Below are positions 40,603-50,689 of a DNA stretch of 64,000 bases, piece after piece (position 1 is the first letter of the stretch; every line of letters starts with the position of its first letter). Where the stretch lies: the NCBI RefSeq assembly GCF_033546935.1, contig NZ_CP137854.1:2356001-2420000 (forward strand). Direction: 5' to 3'. The translations under genes were made by a program, and so were the position numbers. This stretch comes from Xylophilus sp. GOD-11R (GTDB lineage: Bacteria > Pseudomonadota > Gammaproteobacteria > Burkholderiales > Burkholderiaceae_C). The notes under the pieces were generated by a model. That model did not search any database and was not told where the DNA came from. It saw only the letters and a program-made list of their open reading frames with translations.

Positions 40603-41528
40603 GCGGGGCGCGGCCGTTGGGCCGGGCCTACGCGCTGGCGTTGCTGGCGACCATGCTCTGGGGGCTGAACGCGGTGGTGGCGCGGGCGGCGGCCGGCGAG
40701 GTGGCGCCGACCCTGGCGACCTGGCTGCGGCTGCTGGTGGGGGCGGTGTGCATGTCGGTGCTGCTGCGCGGCAGGCTGCTCGCCGCGCTGCCGGCCGCGC
40801 GGGCGCAATGGCGGCTGCTCGCGGGCCTGGCGCTCAGCGGCATGGTGGGTTTCAACACCTTGTTCTACATCGCCGGCAGCTTCAGTCCGGCGGTCAACCT
40901 GTCGATACTGCAGGGCTCGATCCCCATCTTCGTGCTGCTGGGAACCTGGCTGTACTTCGGGCAGGCCTTGTCGCGGTCGCAGGTGCTGGGCAGCCTGGTC
41001 GCGTGCCTCGGGGTGTCGCTTGTGTTCGGCATCGCCGCCGGCGCGGGGTCGGGGGCGGCATCGTTGCGGGGCGAGCTGCTGGGCGGTGCGATCACGCTCG
41101 TGGCGATGGCGCTCTACGCCTGCTTCGTGCTGGGCGTCCGGCAGCGGCGCGGCATGGACGCCAGCCAGCTCTTCGGCGTGCTCTGCTGGCTGGCCCTGCT
41201 GCTGACCACGCCGCTGGTGCTGCTGGAAGCCGTGCACGACGGCTGGCACTGGCCCACGGCCAAGGGTTGGATGCTGATGGGCCTCTCGGGCCTGGGTGCG
41301 TCGTTCGGAGCGCAGCTGGCTTTTCTGCACGCGATCGAGACGCTGGGCGCGGCCCGGGCCGGCGTTTTCATGAACCTGATCCCGGTCTTCGGCGTGGGGT
41401 TCGCGGCGCTGCTGCTCGGCGAGCCCTTGCGCCTGCCGCATCTGCTCAGCCTGGCATTGATCCTGGCCGGCATCGCCCTGGTGGAGCACGCCGCGCGCGT
41501 GCCCCGCGTTCAGGCCGCGCCGAGATAG
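40599..41528 (+). CDS. EamA/DMT superfamily transporter
   Basis: A 309-residue protein with about ten helices in two EamA repeats (about 10-140 and 155-290), starting AYALALLATMLWGLNAVVAR. DMT members export metabolites, amino acids or drugs. The GTG start overlaps the permease stop (GTGA), so it is the last gene of the ABC/PrpD operon. It may export a by-product, or the linkage may be incidental. Its 3' end overlaps the convergent DUF1993 gene by 19 bases. Confidence 0.88.
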   Translation: MSGARPLGRAYALALLATMLWGLNAVVARAAAGEVAPTLATWLRLLVGAVCMSVLLRGRLLAALPAARAQWRLLAGLALSGMVGFNTLFYIAGSFSPAVNLSILQGSIPIFVLLGTWLYFGQALSRSQVLGSLVACLGVSLVFGIAAGAGSGAASLRGELLGGAITLVAMALYACFVLGVRQRRGMDASQLFGVLCWLALLLTTPLVLLEAVHDGWHWPTAKGWMLMGLSGLGASFGAQLAFLHAIETLGAARAGVFMNLIPVFGVGFAALLLGEPLRLPHLLSLALILAGIALVEHAARVPRVQAAPR

Positions 41529-42016
41529 TCGCTCTTGCCGATCGGCACGCCGTTGTGGCGCAGGATCGCGTAGGCGGTCGTCACGTGGAAGAAGAAGTTG
41601 GGCAGCGCGAAGTGCAGCAGATAGCCCTGGCCGGTGAAGCTGCGGGCGCGCTCGCCGCTGCCGACGGTGACGGCGCGCTCCTCGCTGCCCTCGAAGGCCT
41701 GCGCCGGCACCGTGGCGATGAAGTCGCTCGTGGCGGCGATGCGTTCGGCCAACTGGGCGAAGGTGGTTTCCTTGTCGTCGAACGAAGGCGCCTTCTGGCC
41801 CGACAGCCGGGCGACGGCGAACTTGGCGGTGTCGCAGGCCATCTGCACCTGGGCCGCCAGCGGCAGCATGTCGGGCGCCAGGCGTGCCTGCACCAGTATC
41901 TCCGGCGCGATCTTGCGGGACGCGGCGTCGGCCGCGGCCTTTTCCAGCAGGTGCGCCAGCTGCCCCAGCGAGTGGCGCAAAACGGTGACGGAGGCGTCGA
42001 ACATCGAGAGAGACAT
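41510..42016 (-). CDS. DUF1993 family protein
   Basis: A 168-residue protein of the DUF1993 family (DinB-like four-helix bundle). Seen: LGQLAHLLEKAAADAASRKI, LAPDMLPLAAQVQMACDTAK and the C-terminal LPNFFFHVTTAYAILRHNGV, with His and Asp residues of the type that could bind metal. The family has no assigned function. It is a single gene with a 114-bp upstream gap. Confidence 0.87.
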   Translation of the reverse strand: MSLSMFDASVTVLRHSLGQLAHLLEKAAADAASRKIAPEILVQARLAPDMLPLAAQVQMACDTAKFAVARLSGQKAPSFDDKETTFAQLAERIAATSDFIATVPAQAFEGSEERAVTVGSGERARSFTGQGYLLHFALPNFFFHVTTAYAILRHNGVPIGKSDYLGAA

Positions 42017-42130
42017 GGTTGGGATCCGGCTGCGCGGAGTGGTTGGCGAAGCGGCGGATCCTAGGCGCGGCCGGCGCGGCCTGTGTACCGCGCCGCCTTG
42101 GCCCTACGCCGTGTCGGCCTGTCTGCCAGG

Positions 42131-43117
42131 CTACTCGGCCTCGATGCCGGCGGCCTTTACGATGCGCCCCCATTTCTGCGACTCGTCGGCCTGGAATTTC
42201 GCCAGTTCCTCCGGCGTAGTGGTGAAGACCTCGGTGCCGGTCTGCTCGTAGAAGGCGGTGCGTGCGGCCTCGCTGCGGGCCGCATGCACCAGCAGTTCGT
42301 TCAGGCGCTTGACCACCGCGGGCGGCGTTTTGGCCGGGGCGTAGGCGGCGAACCAGTAGCCCATCTCGTAGCCCGGCACGGCGGCTTCGGCGATGGTCGG
42401 CACGTCGGGCGCGAGCGGCGAGCGCTTGGCGCCGGAAACTCCGAGCGCGCGCAGCTTGCCGGCCTTGACCTGGGGCAGGCCGGTGGCGGTGTCGGTGATC
42501 ATCATGTTGATCTGGCCGCCGAGCAGGTCGGTCACCGCCAGGGTGTTGCTCTTGTAGGGCACGTGCAGCAGCTTGATGTCGGCCATCTGCTGCAGCAGTT
42601 CGCCGGCCATGCGCGACGACGAGCTGCCGCTGCCGAAGCTGTACTTGCCCGGCTCCTTTTTCGCCAGCGCGATGAACTCGCCCACGGACTTGGCGGGAAA
42701 GTTCATGTTGACCACCATGATCTGCCCGCCCTTGCCCAGGCCGGCGATGGGCGCGAAGTCCTTCACCGGGTCGTAGGGCAGTTTCTTGAACAGGTGCTCG
42801 TTGGCCGCGTGCGTGGTGTTGGTGGTGATCAGCACGGTGTAGCCGTCGGCCGGGGCCTTGGCGACCTGCTGCGAGGCGATGAAGCCGCTGGCGCCGGCGC
42901 GGTTGTCGATCACCACGGCCTGCTTGCTCTCGGCGGTGACGCTGTTGGCGAGCGCGCGGGCGATCTGGTCGGTGGCGGTGCCGGCGGCGAAAGGCACGAC
43001 GAAGGTGATCGGCTTGTCCGGAAAGCCCTGGGCGGCCGCCGGCAGCGCGCAGCCCAGGGGGATCGTGGCCAGGGCGGCGAGGGCGGTGCGGCGCGGTATG
43101 CGGCGGATGGTTTTCAT
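42131..43117 (-). CDS. Bug family tripartite tricarboxylate transporter substrate-binding protein
   Basis: A 328-residue periplasmic protein. Residues 1-30 are a signal peptide ending LPAAAQ. The segment FPDKPITFVVPFAAGTATD and KAPADGYTVLITTNTTHAAN are diagnostic for Bug (TctC-like) receptors, which are greatly expanded in Burkholderiales and bind carboxylates. No TctA/TctB membrane genes are adjacent. It follows the two AtuA-like genes on the same strand (40-bp gap), so the bound compound is probably an acid handled by that pathway. GGAGA lies upstream of the ATG. Confidence 0.93.
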   Translation of the reverse strand: MKTIRRIPRRTALAALATIPLGCALPAAAQGFPDKPITFVVPFAAGTATDQIARALANSVTAESKQAVVIDNRAGASGFIASQQVAKAPADGYTVLITTNTTHAANEHLFKKLPYDPVKDFAPIAGLGKGGQIMVVNMNFPAKSVGEFIALAKKEPGKYSFGSGSSSSRMAGELLQQMADIKLLHVPYKSNTLAVTDLLGGQINMMITDTATGLPQVKAGKLRALGVSGAKRSPLAPDVPTIAEAAVPGYEMGYWFAAYAPAKTPPAVVKRLNELLVHAARSEAARTAFYEQTGTEVFTTTPEELAKFQADESQKWGRIVKAAGIEAE

Positions 43118-43157
43118 GGTGCTTGTCTCCTGTTTGTTTTCTTGAAAGGGATCGGTT

Positions 43158-43520
43158 CTAGCCTGGCGGCCCGGCCAGGCGGTGCAGCAACGCATCGGGC
43201 ACCCGCACCGGCAGCTCGAGCAGCAGGAAGGACAGCGCCTTGCCATGCGTGTCGAGATTGAGCGCGTCGTTCACGCCGCCGTCGAGCACGCCGTCGAGCA
43301 CAAAATTCATGGCCTGCAGGCCGGGCAGCAGATAGCGTTTGACCTCGCTGGGGCTGCGGTGCTCGAACTGCGCCGCCACGGCCTCGGGGGTGACTTGCTC
43401 CACCAGCAGCGGCCAAAAGTCTGCATGCCAGGCAATGACGCTGATGTTGGAGCGATCGCCCTTGTCGCCGGTGCGGCCGTGGGCCAGGCGGTAGAGCGGC
43501 ACGGTCTGCAAGGTGATCAT
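43158..43520 (-). CDS. AtuA-related small protein (C-terminal domain of the DUF1446 system)
   Basis: A 120-residue protein whose opening VPLYRLAHGRTGDKGDRSNI matches the C-terminal domain of AtuA-type proteins. It ends with KALSFLLLELPVRVP. In some bacteria this domain is fused to DUF1446; here it is a separate gene whose ATG overlaps the DUF1446 stop. The two products very likely form one complex. The exact reaction is not known; AtuA is needed for acyclic terpene degradation in Pseudomonas. Confidence 0.87.
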   Translation of the reverse strand: MITLQTVPLYRLAHGRTGDKGDRSNISVIAWHADFWPLLVEQVTPEAVAAQFEHRSPSEVKRYLLPGLQAMNFVLDGVLDGGVNDALNLDTHGKALSFLLLELPVRVPDALLHRLAGPPG

Positions 43521-44902
43521 GCGGCCTCCTGGTCGATGAAGGCGAAGCCGGTCCGCACGGCGTCGCGGGCCAGCAGGCACGACACCGTGTTGAGCCGCGC
43601 GGTGAGGGAGGTGCGCACGCCGCCGCCGCCGGCCGGGCCGCAGGTGTAGAGCGCGGTGACTTCGCGGCCCAGGCGTTCGGCCTCGGCGCGGTCGGCATGG
43701 GTGGCCGCGACGCGCAGCCGCACGTCGCGGGCGTTGCCGGCGGGCGTGGCCGACAGCAAGGCGCCGCCGTCGTCTCCGAAGATGCTGCTGACGCCGATCA
43801 GGTCGGCGCGCAAGGCGAGGGCGGGCAGGCGCTGGCGCAGCACCTCGGCCGCCAGCCGGGCGCGGGCTTCGGCGCGCGGGCCGGCATAGGAGATTTCGCC
43901 TTCGGCCAGCCAGCCGCCTTCGTGGCAGACGTTGACCTTGTAGTGCGTCGGGCGTTCGTGGCCGTTGACGCCGTCGAGCGACACCCGGTCGGTGCCCGCT
44001 TCGATGACAGTGGCCTGGGAGATGTCGGCGCGGACATCCGGCGTCAGGTAGCCGGCGGGGTCGTGCACCTCGTAGAGCAGTTGCTCCTTCACCGTGGCCT
44101 CGGTGACGTAGCCGCCGGTGGCGTCGGCCTTGCCGATGGTGCAGCGGCCGTCGGCGTCGATCTCGGCGATGGGAAAACCCAGCGTGGCCAGGCCGGGAAC
44201 GTCCTTGTAGCCGGGGTCGGCGAAGTAGCCGCCGGTCACCTGCGTGCCGCATTCGAGCAGATGACCGGCCATGGTGGCGCGGCCCAGGCGCTGCCAGTCA
44301 TCGGCCGACCAGCCAAAGTGCGACATCGCCGGGCCGACGGTGAGCGAGGGGTCGGCGACCCGGCCGCAGACCACCACGTCGGCGCCCGCGTCCAGCGCAG
44401 CGGCGATTGGCTCGGCCCCGATGTAGGCGTTGGCGCTGACGACCGAGGCGGCATCGAGCCTGTCGCCGAGTTCGGCACGCAATGCGTCCATGGCGGGTGT
44501 GCCGCGCAGGTCGTCGCCCGACACCACCGCCACTTTCGGAGCGGGCAATCCGAGCTCGCGTGCCATGCGCAGCACCAGGCGGGCGGCGGCCTGCGGATGG
44601 GCGGCGCCGAAGTTGCCGACGATGCGGATGCGGTGATGCAGGCAGCGCGCCAGCACCGGTCGCAGCATCGCGTCGAGCAGGGGTTCGTAGCCGGCGTCGG
44701 GGTCGGCGCGGCGGCGCAGTTGGGCCAGGGCGAGCGTGCGCTCGGCCAGGGTCTCGAAGATGAGAAAGGCGCGCTGCCCGGCAGGGCCTGCCGCCAGTCG
44801 GGCGATGAGGGTGTCGACCACCGGGCCGGCCGCATCGGTGCGGTCGCCCGAAAAGCCGGCGGCGCAGCCCACCAGCAGCGCCGGTGTGGGGGAAAGGGAC
44901 AT
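43517..44902 (-). CDS. Acyclic terpene utilisation AtuA family protein (DUF1446)
   Basis: A 461-residue DUF1446 protein. Conserved blocks: GCAAGFSGDRTDAAGPVVD at the start, ANAYIGAEPIAAALDAGADV, VCGRVADPSLTVGP and GHLLECGTQVTGGYFADPG. These are acyl-CoA or hydroxy-acid catabolism proteins of unclear mechanism. The gene is divergent from a LysR regulator, with a 9-bp inverted repeat between them. The substrate may be a branched or terpenoid acid, or another organic acid captured by the Bug receptor downstream. Confidence 0.9.
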   Translation of the reverse strand: MSLSPTPALLVGCAAGFSGDRTDAAGPVVDTLIARLAAGPAGQRAFLIFETLAERTLALAQLRRRADPDAGYEPLLDAMLRPVLARCLHHRIRIVGNFGAAHPQAAARLVLRMARELGLPAPKVAVVSGDDLRGTPAMDALRAELGDRLDAASVVSANAYIGAEPIAAALDAGADVVVCGRVADPSLTVGPAMSHFGWSADDWQRLGRATMAGHLLECGTQVTGGYFADPGYKDVPGLATLGFPIAEIDADGRCTIGKADATGGYVTEATVKEQLLYEVHDPAGYLTPDVRADISQATVIEAGTDRVSLDGVNGHERPTHYKVNVCHEGGWLAEGEISYAGPRAEARARLAAEVLRQRLPALALRADLIGVSSIFGDDGGALLSATPAGNARDVRLRVAATHADRAEAERLGREVTALYTCGPAGGGGVRTSLTARLNTVSCLLARDAVRTGFAFIDQEAA

Positions 44903-44952
44903 CGTCGGTCTCGCTTGTCTCGTCGTTTGTCTCGCACTGTAGGCAGGCAGGG

Positions 44953-44982
44953 TTGATCCGTAAAATCGAAATAACGGATCAA
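44953..44982. promoter_or_regulatory. LysR operator candidate
   Basis: TTGATCCGT (44953-44961) and ACGGATCAA (44974-44982) are perfect 9-bp inverted repeats separated by 12 bp, between the divergent atuA-like and lysR-like genes. A further half-site GCGGATCAA (44995-45003) runs into the lysR start codon. Confidence 0.75.
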
Positions 44983-45002
44983 TTCATCGGAGAAGCGGAT
45001 CA

Positions 45003-45914
45003 ATGAAAAGCCCCATGCCCGACCTCTCCACCCGGCAGCTGCGTGCCTTTCTCGCGCTGGCCGACCGCCGCAACTTCACCCGCGCGGCCGACGCCTGCCA
45101 TCTGTCGCAGCCGGCGTTCAGCGCCCTGATCCGCGCGCTGGAGTCGTCGCTCGGCACCCGGCTGTTCGACCGCAGTACCCGCAGCGTGCAGCTCACGCCG
45201 GAGGGCCGGCTGTTCGAGCCGTCGGCGCGGCGCCTGCTGGTGGACGTGGCCGACGCCCTGCAGGACCTCGACGACCAGGTGGAGCGCCGGCGCGGCCGGG
45301 TCCATGTGGCGGCGCTGCCGTCGTTGGCGGCCGGCTGGCTGCCGGCGGTGTTCGCCGAGTTCCGCGAGGCCTGGCCGGGCGTGGAGCTGGCCCTGTCGGA
45401 CCGCCTGTCCGACGCCTGCATGGACCTGGTGCGCGGCGGCCAGGCCGACTTCGCGCTGGCGTCGGCGAGCGGGCGCGCGGCCGAATCCGCCGGGCTGCAT
45501 CTGCACCTGCTGCACGCCGATCGCTTCTATCTCGTGTGCCGCGCCGACCACCCGCTGGCGCGCGGCCCCAGGCCGACACTGGCCCGCATCGCTGGCCATC
45601 CCTTCGTGCACATGACCCGCAACAGCAGCGTGCGGCAGGCGCTGGAAGCCGGGCTGCATCCCCTGACGATGAACACGGTGCTGGAGGTGGAGCAGCTCGC
45701 CACGGTCACCGGCATGGTCGAGGCCGGGGTGGGCATCAGCATCGTGCCGGAGCTGACGCTCTACCAGTTCCAGCGGCCTGCGCTGGTGACCCGGCCGCTG
45801 GACATTCCCAATTTCAGCCGGGCGGTATATCTGGTGCGGCGCGCGGAAGGCAGCCTGTCGGTGGCCGCGCAGACCCTGCACGACCTGGTGGTGCAGCGCC
45901 TGGGGCCGAAATGA
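45003..45914 (+). CDS. LysR family transcriptional regulator
   Basis: A 303-residue LysR protein. The N-terminal helix-turn-helix is at about 25-44 (FTRAADACHLSQPAFSALIR). The effector domain starts about 92 (GRVHVAALPSLAAGWLP). It is divergent from the Bug/AtuA operon and most likely activates it on binding a pathway intermediate. GGAG is visible ten bases before the ATG, and a half operator overlaps the start, consistent with self-repression. Confidence 0.93.
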   Translation: MKSPMPDLSTRQLRAFLALADRRNFTRAADACHLSQPAFSALIRALESSLGTRLFDRSTRSVQLTPEGRLFEPSARRLLVDVADALQDLDDQVERRRGRVHVAALPSLAAGWLPAVFAEFREAWPGVELALSDRLSDACMDLVRGGQADFALASASGRAAESAGLHLHLLHADRFYLVCRADHPLARGPRPTLARIAGHPFVHMTRNSSVRQALEAGLHPLTMNTVLEVEQLATVTGMVEAGVGISIVPELTLYQFQRPALVTRPLDIPNFSRAVYLVRRAEGSLSVAAQTLHDLVVQRLGPK

Positions 45915-45920
45915 AGCGCA

Positions 45921-45958
45921 AAGAAAAAGCGGGTCCGGCCTGCGCTGGCCGGACCCGC
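45921..45958 (-). terminator. Strong intrinsic terminator between convergent genes
   Basis: GCGGGTCCGGCC (45929-45940) pairs perfectly with GGCCGGACCCGC (45947-45958) around a 6-nt loop. On the minus strand the stem is followed by TTTTTCTTT, so it ends the efflux operon; it probably also stops lysR transcripts. Confidence 0.9.
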
Positions 45959-45968
45959 CTCGCCGGCC

Positions 45969-47483
45969 TCAGCGCAGCGGGGTGTCGCTAGACGGCGCCA
46001 TGCCGACCGTGGCGTCGCGCGGCGCATCGCCCGAACGCTCCAGCCAGCCGCCACCCAGCACGCGGTAGAGGGTGACCAGGTTGGCGGCGCGGGCGAGCCG
46101 GGCCGACACCAGGCTCTGCTGAGCGGTGAACAGGTCGGTCTGCGCCTGCAGCACGAAGAGGTAGTCGTCCACGCCGTTGCGGTAGCGCAGGTCCGACAGC
46201 TCCAGGCGTCGCCGCTGGCTCTGCTCGAAGCGCTGCAGCGACTGGATCTGCCGGTCGTAGGTGCCGCGCGCGGCCAGGCCGTCGGATACCTCGCGGAAGG
46301 CCGACTGGATGGCGCGTTCGTAGTCGGCGATCTCGATGCGCTTCTGCACTTCGGTCAAGTCGAGGTTGGCCGACAGCGCACCCGCCCGGAAGATCGGCAA
46401 CGCGATCTGCGGCGTGAAGCTCCACGACCGCTGCGCACCCTGGAACAACCCGCTGGTGTTGGGCGAGAGCGTGCCGAAATCGCCGGTGAGCGAGACGTTC
46501 GGGAAGAACGCCGCGCGCGCCGCGCCGATGTTGGCGTTGGCCGCGCGGAGCGCCTGCTCGGCCGCGGCGATGTCGGGGCGGCGCTGCAGCAGATCGGACG
46601 GCAGCCCGGCGGGGATGTCGGTGAGCAGCTGTTGGGCGCTCAGCGAAAGGCCGGCGGGCAGGTCGGCCGGCAGCGGCTGGCCGACCAGCAGCACCAGCGC
46701 GTTCTCGTCCTGCGCCCGGGCGCGTTCGTAGGCTTCGAGGCTGGCCGAGGCCTGCTCGACGATGCCCTTGGACTGCTGCAGGTCCAGCTCGGTGCCCACG
46801 CCGTTGTCGAAGCTCAACTGGGTGATGCGCAACGATTCCTGCGCGGTCTTGAGCGTGTTGCGGGTGACGGTGAGCTGGTCGTCGTCGCCCAGCATGGTGA
46901 GGTACTGCACCGCCACCTGCGACACCAGCGCGATCTCGGCGGCCTTGCGGGTTTCGGCGAGCGACAGGTACTGCGCCAGCGCCTGGTCCTTGAGGCTGCG
47001 GATGCGACCGAAGAAGTCGATCTCCCAGGAGACCGAGGCACCGACCGAATAAGTGGTGATGTAGTTGCGGCCGGTGGCCGACAGGTTGCTCGGCGTGCGG
47101 GTGCGGGTGCCGCTGGCGGCCGCGTCGATCGCCGGGAACAGCGAGGCGCGGGTGATCTGGTACTGGGCACGCGCGGCCTCGACGTTGAGCATCGAGACCT
47201 GCAGGTCGCGGTTGTTCTGCAGCGCCAGGCCGACGATGGCCTGCAGGCGCGGATCGACGAAGAAGTCGCGCCAGCCGATGTCGGTGGCGGCGCGGCCGTC
47301 GGCGGTGCGCGCCTGGCCTTCGGGGTCGGACGCGCCGGGCTGGCGGTCGTAGACCGAGCCGGAAGGGAAGGCCGGGGTCACGGGCGCGGCGGGACGCTCA
47401 TAGACCGGCTGCAGGCTGCAGCCGGCCAGCAGCGTCGCGGCCAGTGCCACGGCGGTGAGGGTGAGGTTTCGCTTGGCTTGCAT
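45969..47483 (-). CDS. RND efflux outer-membrane factor (OprM/NodT family lipoprotein)
   Basis: A 504-residue TolC-like channel. Lipobox LAGC with Cys22. The two outer-membrane efflux protein repeats cover about 80-265 and 290-480, with RRPDIAAAEQALRAANANIGAARAAFFP, split here into parts, as the second-repeat landmark. The C-terminal tail of about 25 residues is Gly/Ser/Thr-rich. Its start lies one base after the pump gene stop. It completes the tripartite pump by giving passage through the outer membrane. Confidence 0.93.
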   Translation of the reverse strand: MQAKRNLTLTAVALAATLLAGCSLQPVYERPAAPVTPAFPSGSVYDRQPGASDPEGQARTADGRAATDIGWRDFFVDPRLQAIVGLALQNNRDLQVSMLNVEAARAQYQITRASLFPAIDAAASGTRTRTPSNLSATGRNYITTYSVGASVSWEIDFFGRIRSLKDQALAQYLSLAETRKAAEIALVSQVAVQYLTMLGDDDQLTVTRNTLKTAQESLRITQLSFDNGVGTELDLQQSKGIVEQASASLEAYERARAQDENALVLLVGQPLPADLPAGLSLSAQQLLTDIPAGLPSDLLQRRPDIAAAEQALRAANANIGAARAAFFPNVSLTGDFGTLSPNTSGLFQGAQRSWSFTPQIALPIFRAGALSANLDLTEVQKRIEIADYERAIQSAFREVSDGLAARGTYDRQIQSLQRFEQSQRRRLELSDLRYRNGVDDYLFVLQAQTDLFTAQQSLVSARLARAANLVTLYRVLGGGWLERSGDAPRDATVGMAPSSDTPLR

Positions 47484-47484
47484 C

Positions 47485-50400
47485 TCAGTGGGCTCCTGCC
47501 GGTTGCGGCGTGCCGTGCCCCGGGGTGTCGTCGTCCTTCGGATGCTCCTTGGGCTTGGTGGAGCCGGTCAGCTTGCTGATGACCACGAAGAACATCGGGA
47601 TCATGAAGATCGCCAGGAAGGTCGCGGTAAGCATGCCGCCGATCACGCCGGTGCCGATGGCGTGCTGGCTGCCCGAGCCCGCGCCGCTGCTGATGGCCAG
47701 GGGCAGCACGCCCAGGATGAAGGCCAGCGAGGTCATCAGGATCGGTCGCAGACGCTGGCGTGCGGCTTCGATGGCGGCCTCGACCACGCCCATGCCCTGG
47801 GCTTCGAGTTCGCGGGCGAATTCCACGATCAGGATCGCGTTCTTGGCCGACAGCCCCACCGTGGTCAGCAGGCCGACCTGGAAGAACACGTCATTGGACA
47901 GCCCGCGCATCGAGGCGGCGGCCAGCGCGCCCAGCACGCCGAGCGGCACCACCATGATCACGGAGATCGGGATGGACCAGCTCTCGTACAGCGCGGCCAG
48001 GCACAGGAACACCACCAGGATCGAGATGGCGTAGAGGATCGGCGCCTGCGAGCCGGACTGGCGTTCCTGGAAGGACAGGCCGGTCCATTCGTAGCTGATG
48101 CCTTCGGGCAGCTTGGCGATCAGCGCTTCCATGGCCGACATGGCTTGGCCGGTGGATTTGCCGGCCGCGGCGCTGCCCTGGATCTGGTAGGAAGCCACGC
48201 CGTTGTAGCGCTCGAGCTTGGGCGAGCCGTAGATCCAGTTGCCGCTGCCGAAGGCACTGAACGGCACCATGTCGCCCGCGCTGTTGCGCAGGTGCCAGTC
48301 GTTCAGGTTTTCCGGGTTCATGCGGTACTTGGCGTCGCCCTGCACATAGACGCGCTTGATGCGGTTGTCGGTGTCCAGGAAGTTGTTGACGTAAGAGGAG
48401 CCCCAGGCCACCGCGAAGGCCTGGTCGATGCCCTGGGCGGTGAGGCCCAGCGCGGCCGCTTTTTCGCGGTCGATGTTGACCTTGAACTTCGGCGTGTCGT
48501 TCAGGCCGTTGGGTCGCACCTGCGACAGCGACGGGTCCGCGTTGGCTTCGCGCACCAGCTGGTCACGCGCCTTGAGCAGCGCCTCGTGGCCAAGGCCGGC
48601 GCGGTCCTGCAGCTGCAGGTCGAAGCCGGAGGCGGTGCCGAGTTCGGGGATGGACGGCGGATTCACGCCGATCACCACCGCGTCCTTGTAGCTGCCGAAT
48701 CGCCCGTTGAGGCGCTTGACCAGCTGCGGCAGCGTCGCGTCGGCGCCATCGCGGGTGTCGTAGTCCTTCAGTCGCACGAAGATCAGGCCGGAGTTCTGCC
48801 CGCGGCCGGCGAAGCTGAAGCCGTTGATCTCGAAGGTCGACTCGACCATGCCTTTTTCGTCTTCGCGCAGGTAGGTGCTGACGTCCTTCAACACCTTGGC
48901 CGTGCGCTCCTGCGTGGCGCCGGCGGGCGCCTGCACGATCACGAACATCGAGCCCTGGTCTTCTTCCGGCAGGAAGGACTTGGGCAGCTTCACGAACATG
49001 AAGGCCACCACACCGATCAGCAGCGCGTAGAGCAGCAGCCAGCGGCCGGACTTCTTGATCACGCCTTCCACGCCGCTGTGGTATTTGGCCTGGCTGCGGT
49101 CGAAGGTACGGTTGAACCAGCCGAAGAAACCGGTCTTCTTGACGTGGTCCTTGTCGATCGGCTTGAGCAGGGTCACGCACAGTGCGGGTGTGAGGATCAG
49201 CGCGGTGAGCACCGACAGGATCATGGCCACCACGATGGTCAACGAGAACTGCCGGTAGATGGCGCCGACCGAGCCGCCGGAGAAGGCCACCGGCACGAAA
49301 ACCGCCGACAGCACCAGGGCCACGCCGACCAGCGCGCCGGTGATCTGGCCCATGGCCTTGCGGGTCGCCTCGCGCGGACTCAGGCCCTCTTCGGCCATCA
49401 CCCGCTCGACGTTTTCCACCACCACGATGGCATCGTCGACCAGCAGCCCGATGGCCAGCACCAGGCCGAACATCGACAGCGTGTTGATCGAGAAGCCCGC
49501 CGCCGCCATGGCGGCGAAGGTGCCCAGCAGCACCACCGGCACCGCGATGGTCGGGATCAGCGTCGCGCGGAAGTTCTGCAAGAACAGATACATCACCAGG
49601 AACACCAGCACCACGCCTTCGATGAGGGTGTGGACCACCTCCTCGATCGACTGGGTGACGAAGGGTGTGGTGTCGTAGGGGTACTTCACCGTCATGCCCG
49701 AGGGGAAGAAGGGCTGCAGCTCGGAGACCCGCTTGCGCACCGCCTCGGCCACGTTGAGCGCGTTGGCGCCGGTGGCCAGCTGGATGCCGATGGCGGCGGC
49801 CGGCTTGCCGTTGTACTGGGTGATGAAGTTGTAGTTTTCGCCGCCCAGCTTGACGGTGGCCACGTCCTTGATGCGGACCTGCGAGCCGTCCGGATTGACC
49901 TTCAGCAGGATGTTGCCGAACTCCTCGGGCGTGCGCAGCAGCGTGGCCTCGGTGATGGTGGCCTGCAGCATCTGGCCGGGCACCGGCGGCGTGCCGCCGA
50001 GCGAGCCGCCGGCGATCTGCACGTTCTGCGCGGTGATGGCGGCGGTGACATCGGTGGCGTTGAGCTTGTAGTTGTTGAGCTTGGCGGCGTCGAGCCACAC
50101 ACGCATCGCGAACTGCGAGCCGAACACGGTCACCGTGCCCACGCCGCTGATGCGGCCGATCGGGTCCTGTACCTTCGACGACAGGTAGTTGGCCAGCTCG
50201 TAGCGGTCCATGTTGCCGTCTTCGGACACGAAGGCCATCACCAGCAGGAAGCTGCTGCTGGACTTGGTGACGGAGATGCCGGCCTGCTGCACCGTGGTGG
50301 GCAGCAGCGGCGTGGCCAACTGCAGCTTGTTCTGCACCTGTACCTGCGCGATGTCGGGGTTGGTGCCCGGCGCGAAGGTGATGGTGACGATGGCGGTGCC

Positions 50401-50655
50401 GGAGTCATCGCTCGTCGACGCCATGTAGAGAAAGTTGTCCAGCCCGTTCATCTGCTGCTCGATGACCTGGGTGACGGTGTTTTCCACCGTGCTCGCCGAA
50501 GCGCCGGAGTAGACGGCCCGGATCTGCACCGCGGGCGGCGCGATCGTCGGGTATTGGGCGATGGGCAGGGTGAAGATCGCACCCACGCCCGCCAGCATCA
50601 GGATGATGGCCAGCACCCACGCGAAGATGGGCCGGTCGATAAAGAAATTTGCCAT
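47485..50655 (-). CDS. RND multidrug efflux pump, inner-membrane permease (AcrB/MexB type)
   Basis: A 1056-residue hydrophobe/amphiphile efflux-1 pump. The start [20 protein letters not shown] is canonical. Proton-relay residues Asp407 and Asp408 are in [13 protein letters not shown], and the Lys partner is in [12 protein letters not shown]. Two large periplasmic loops (about 35-335 and 560-870) form the porter and docking domains. It expels drugs or toxic small molecules using the proton gradient. The adaptor gene lies 34 bp upstream. Confidence 0.95.
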   Translation of the reverse strand: MANFFIDRPIFAWVLAIILMLAGVGAIFTLPIAQYPTIAPPAVQIRAVYSGASASTVENTVTQVIEQQMNGLDNFLYMASTSDDSGTAIVTITFAPGTNPDIAQVQVQNKLQLATPLLPTTVQQAGISVTKSSSSFLLVMAFVSEDGNMDRYELANYLSSKVQDPIGRISGVGTVTVFGSQFAMRVWLDAAKLNNYKLNATDVTAAITAQNVQIAGGSLGGTPPVPGQMLQATITEATLLRTPEEFGNILLKVNPDGSQVRIKDVATVKLGGENYNFITQYNGKPAAAIGIQLATGANALNVAEAVRKRVSELQPFFPSGMTVKYPYDTTPFVTQSIEEVVHTLIEGVVLVFLVMYLFLQNFRATLIPTIAVPVVLLGTFAAMAAAGFSINTLSMFGLVLAIGLLVDDAIVVVENVERVMAEEGLSPREATRKAMGQITGALVGVALVLSAVFVPVAFSGGSVGAIYRQFSLTIVVAMILSVLTALILTPALCVTLLKPIDKDHVKKTGFFGWFNRTFDRSQAKYHSGVEGVIKKSGRWLLLYALLIGVVAFMFVKLPKSFLPEEDQGSMFVIVQAPAGATQERTAKVLKDVSTYLREDEKGMVESTFEINGFSFAGRGQNSGLIFVRLKDYDTRDGADATLPQLVKRLNGRFGSYKDAVVIGVNPPSIPELGTASGFDLQLQDRAGLGHEALLKARDQLVREANADPSLSQVRPNGLNDTPKFKVNIDREKAAALGLTAQGIDQAFAVAWGSSYVNNFLDTDNRIKRVYVQGDAKYRMNPENLNDWHLRNSAGDMVPFSAFGSGNWIYGSPKLERYNGVASYQIQGSAAAGKSTGQAMSAMEALIAKLPEGISYEWTGLSFQERQSGSQAPILYAISILVVFLCLAALYESWSIPISVIMVVPLGVLGALAAASMRGLSNDVFFQVGLLTTVGLSAKNAILIVEFARELEAQGMGVVEAAIEAARQRLRPILMTSLAFILGVLPLAISSGAGSGSQHAIGTGVIGGMLTATFLAIFMIPMFFVVISKLTGSTKPKEHPKDDDTPGHGTPQPAGAH

Positions 50656-50689
50656 GAATCAGGGGCTCTCGGTTCTGTCGGGGTGAGGC

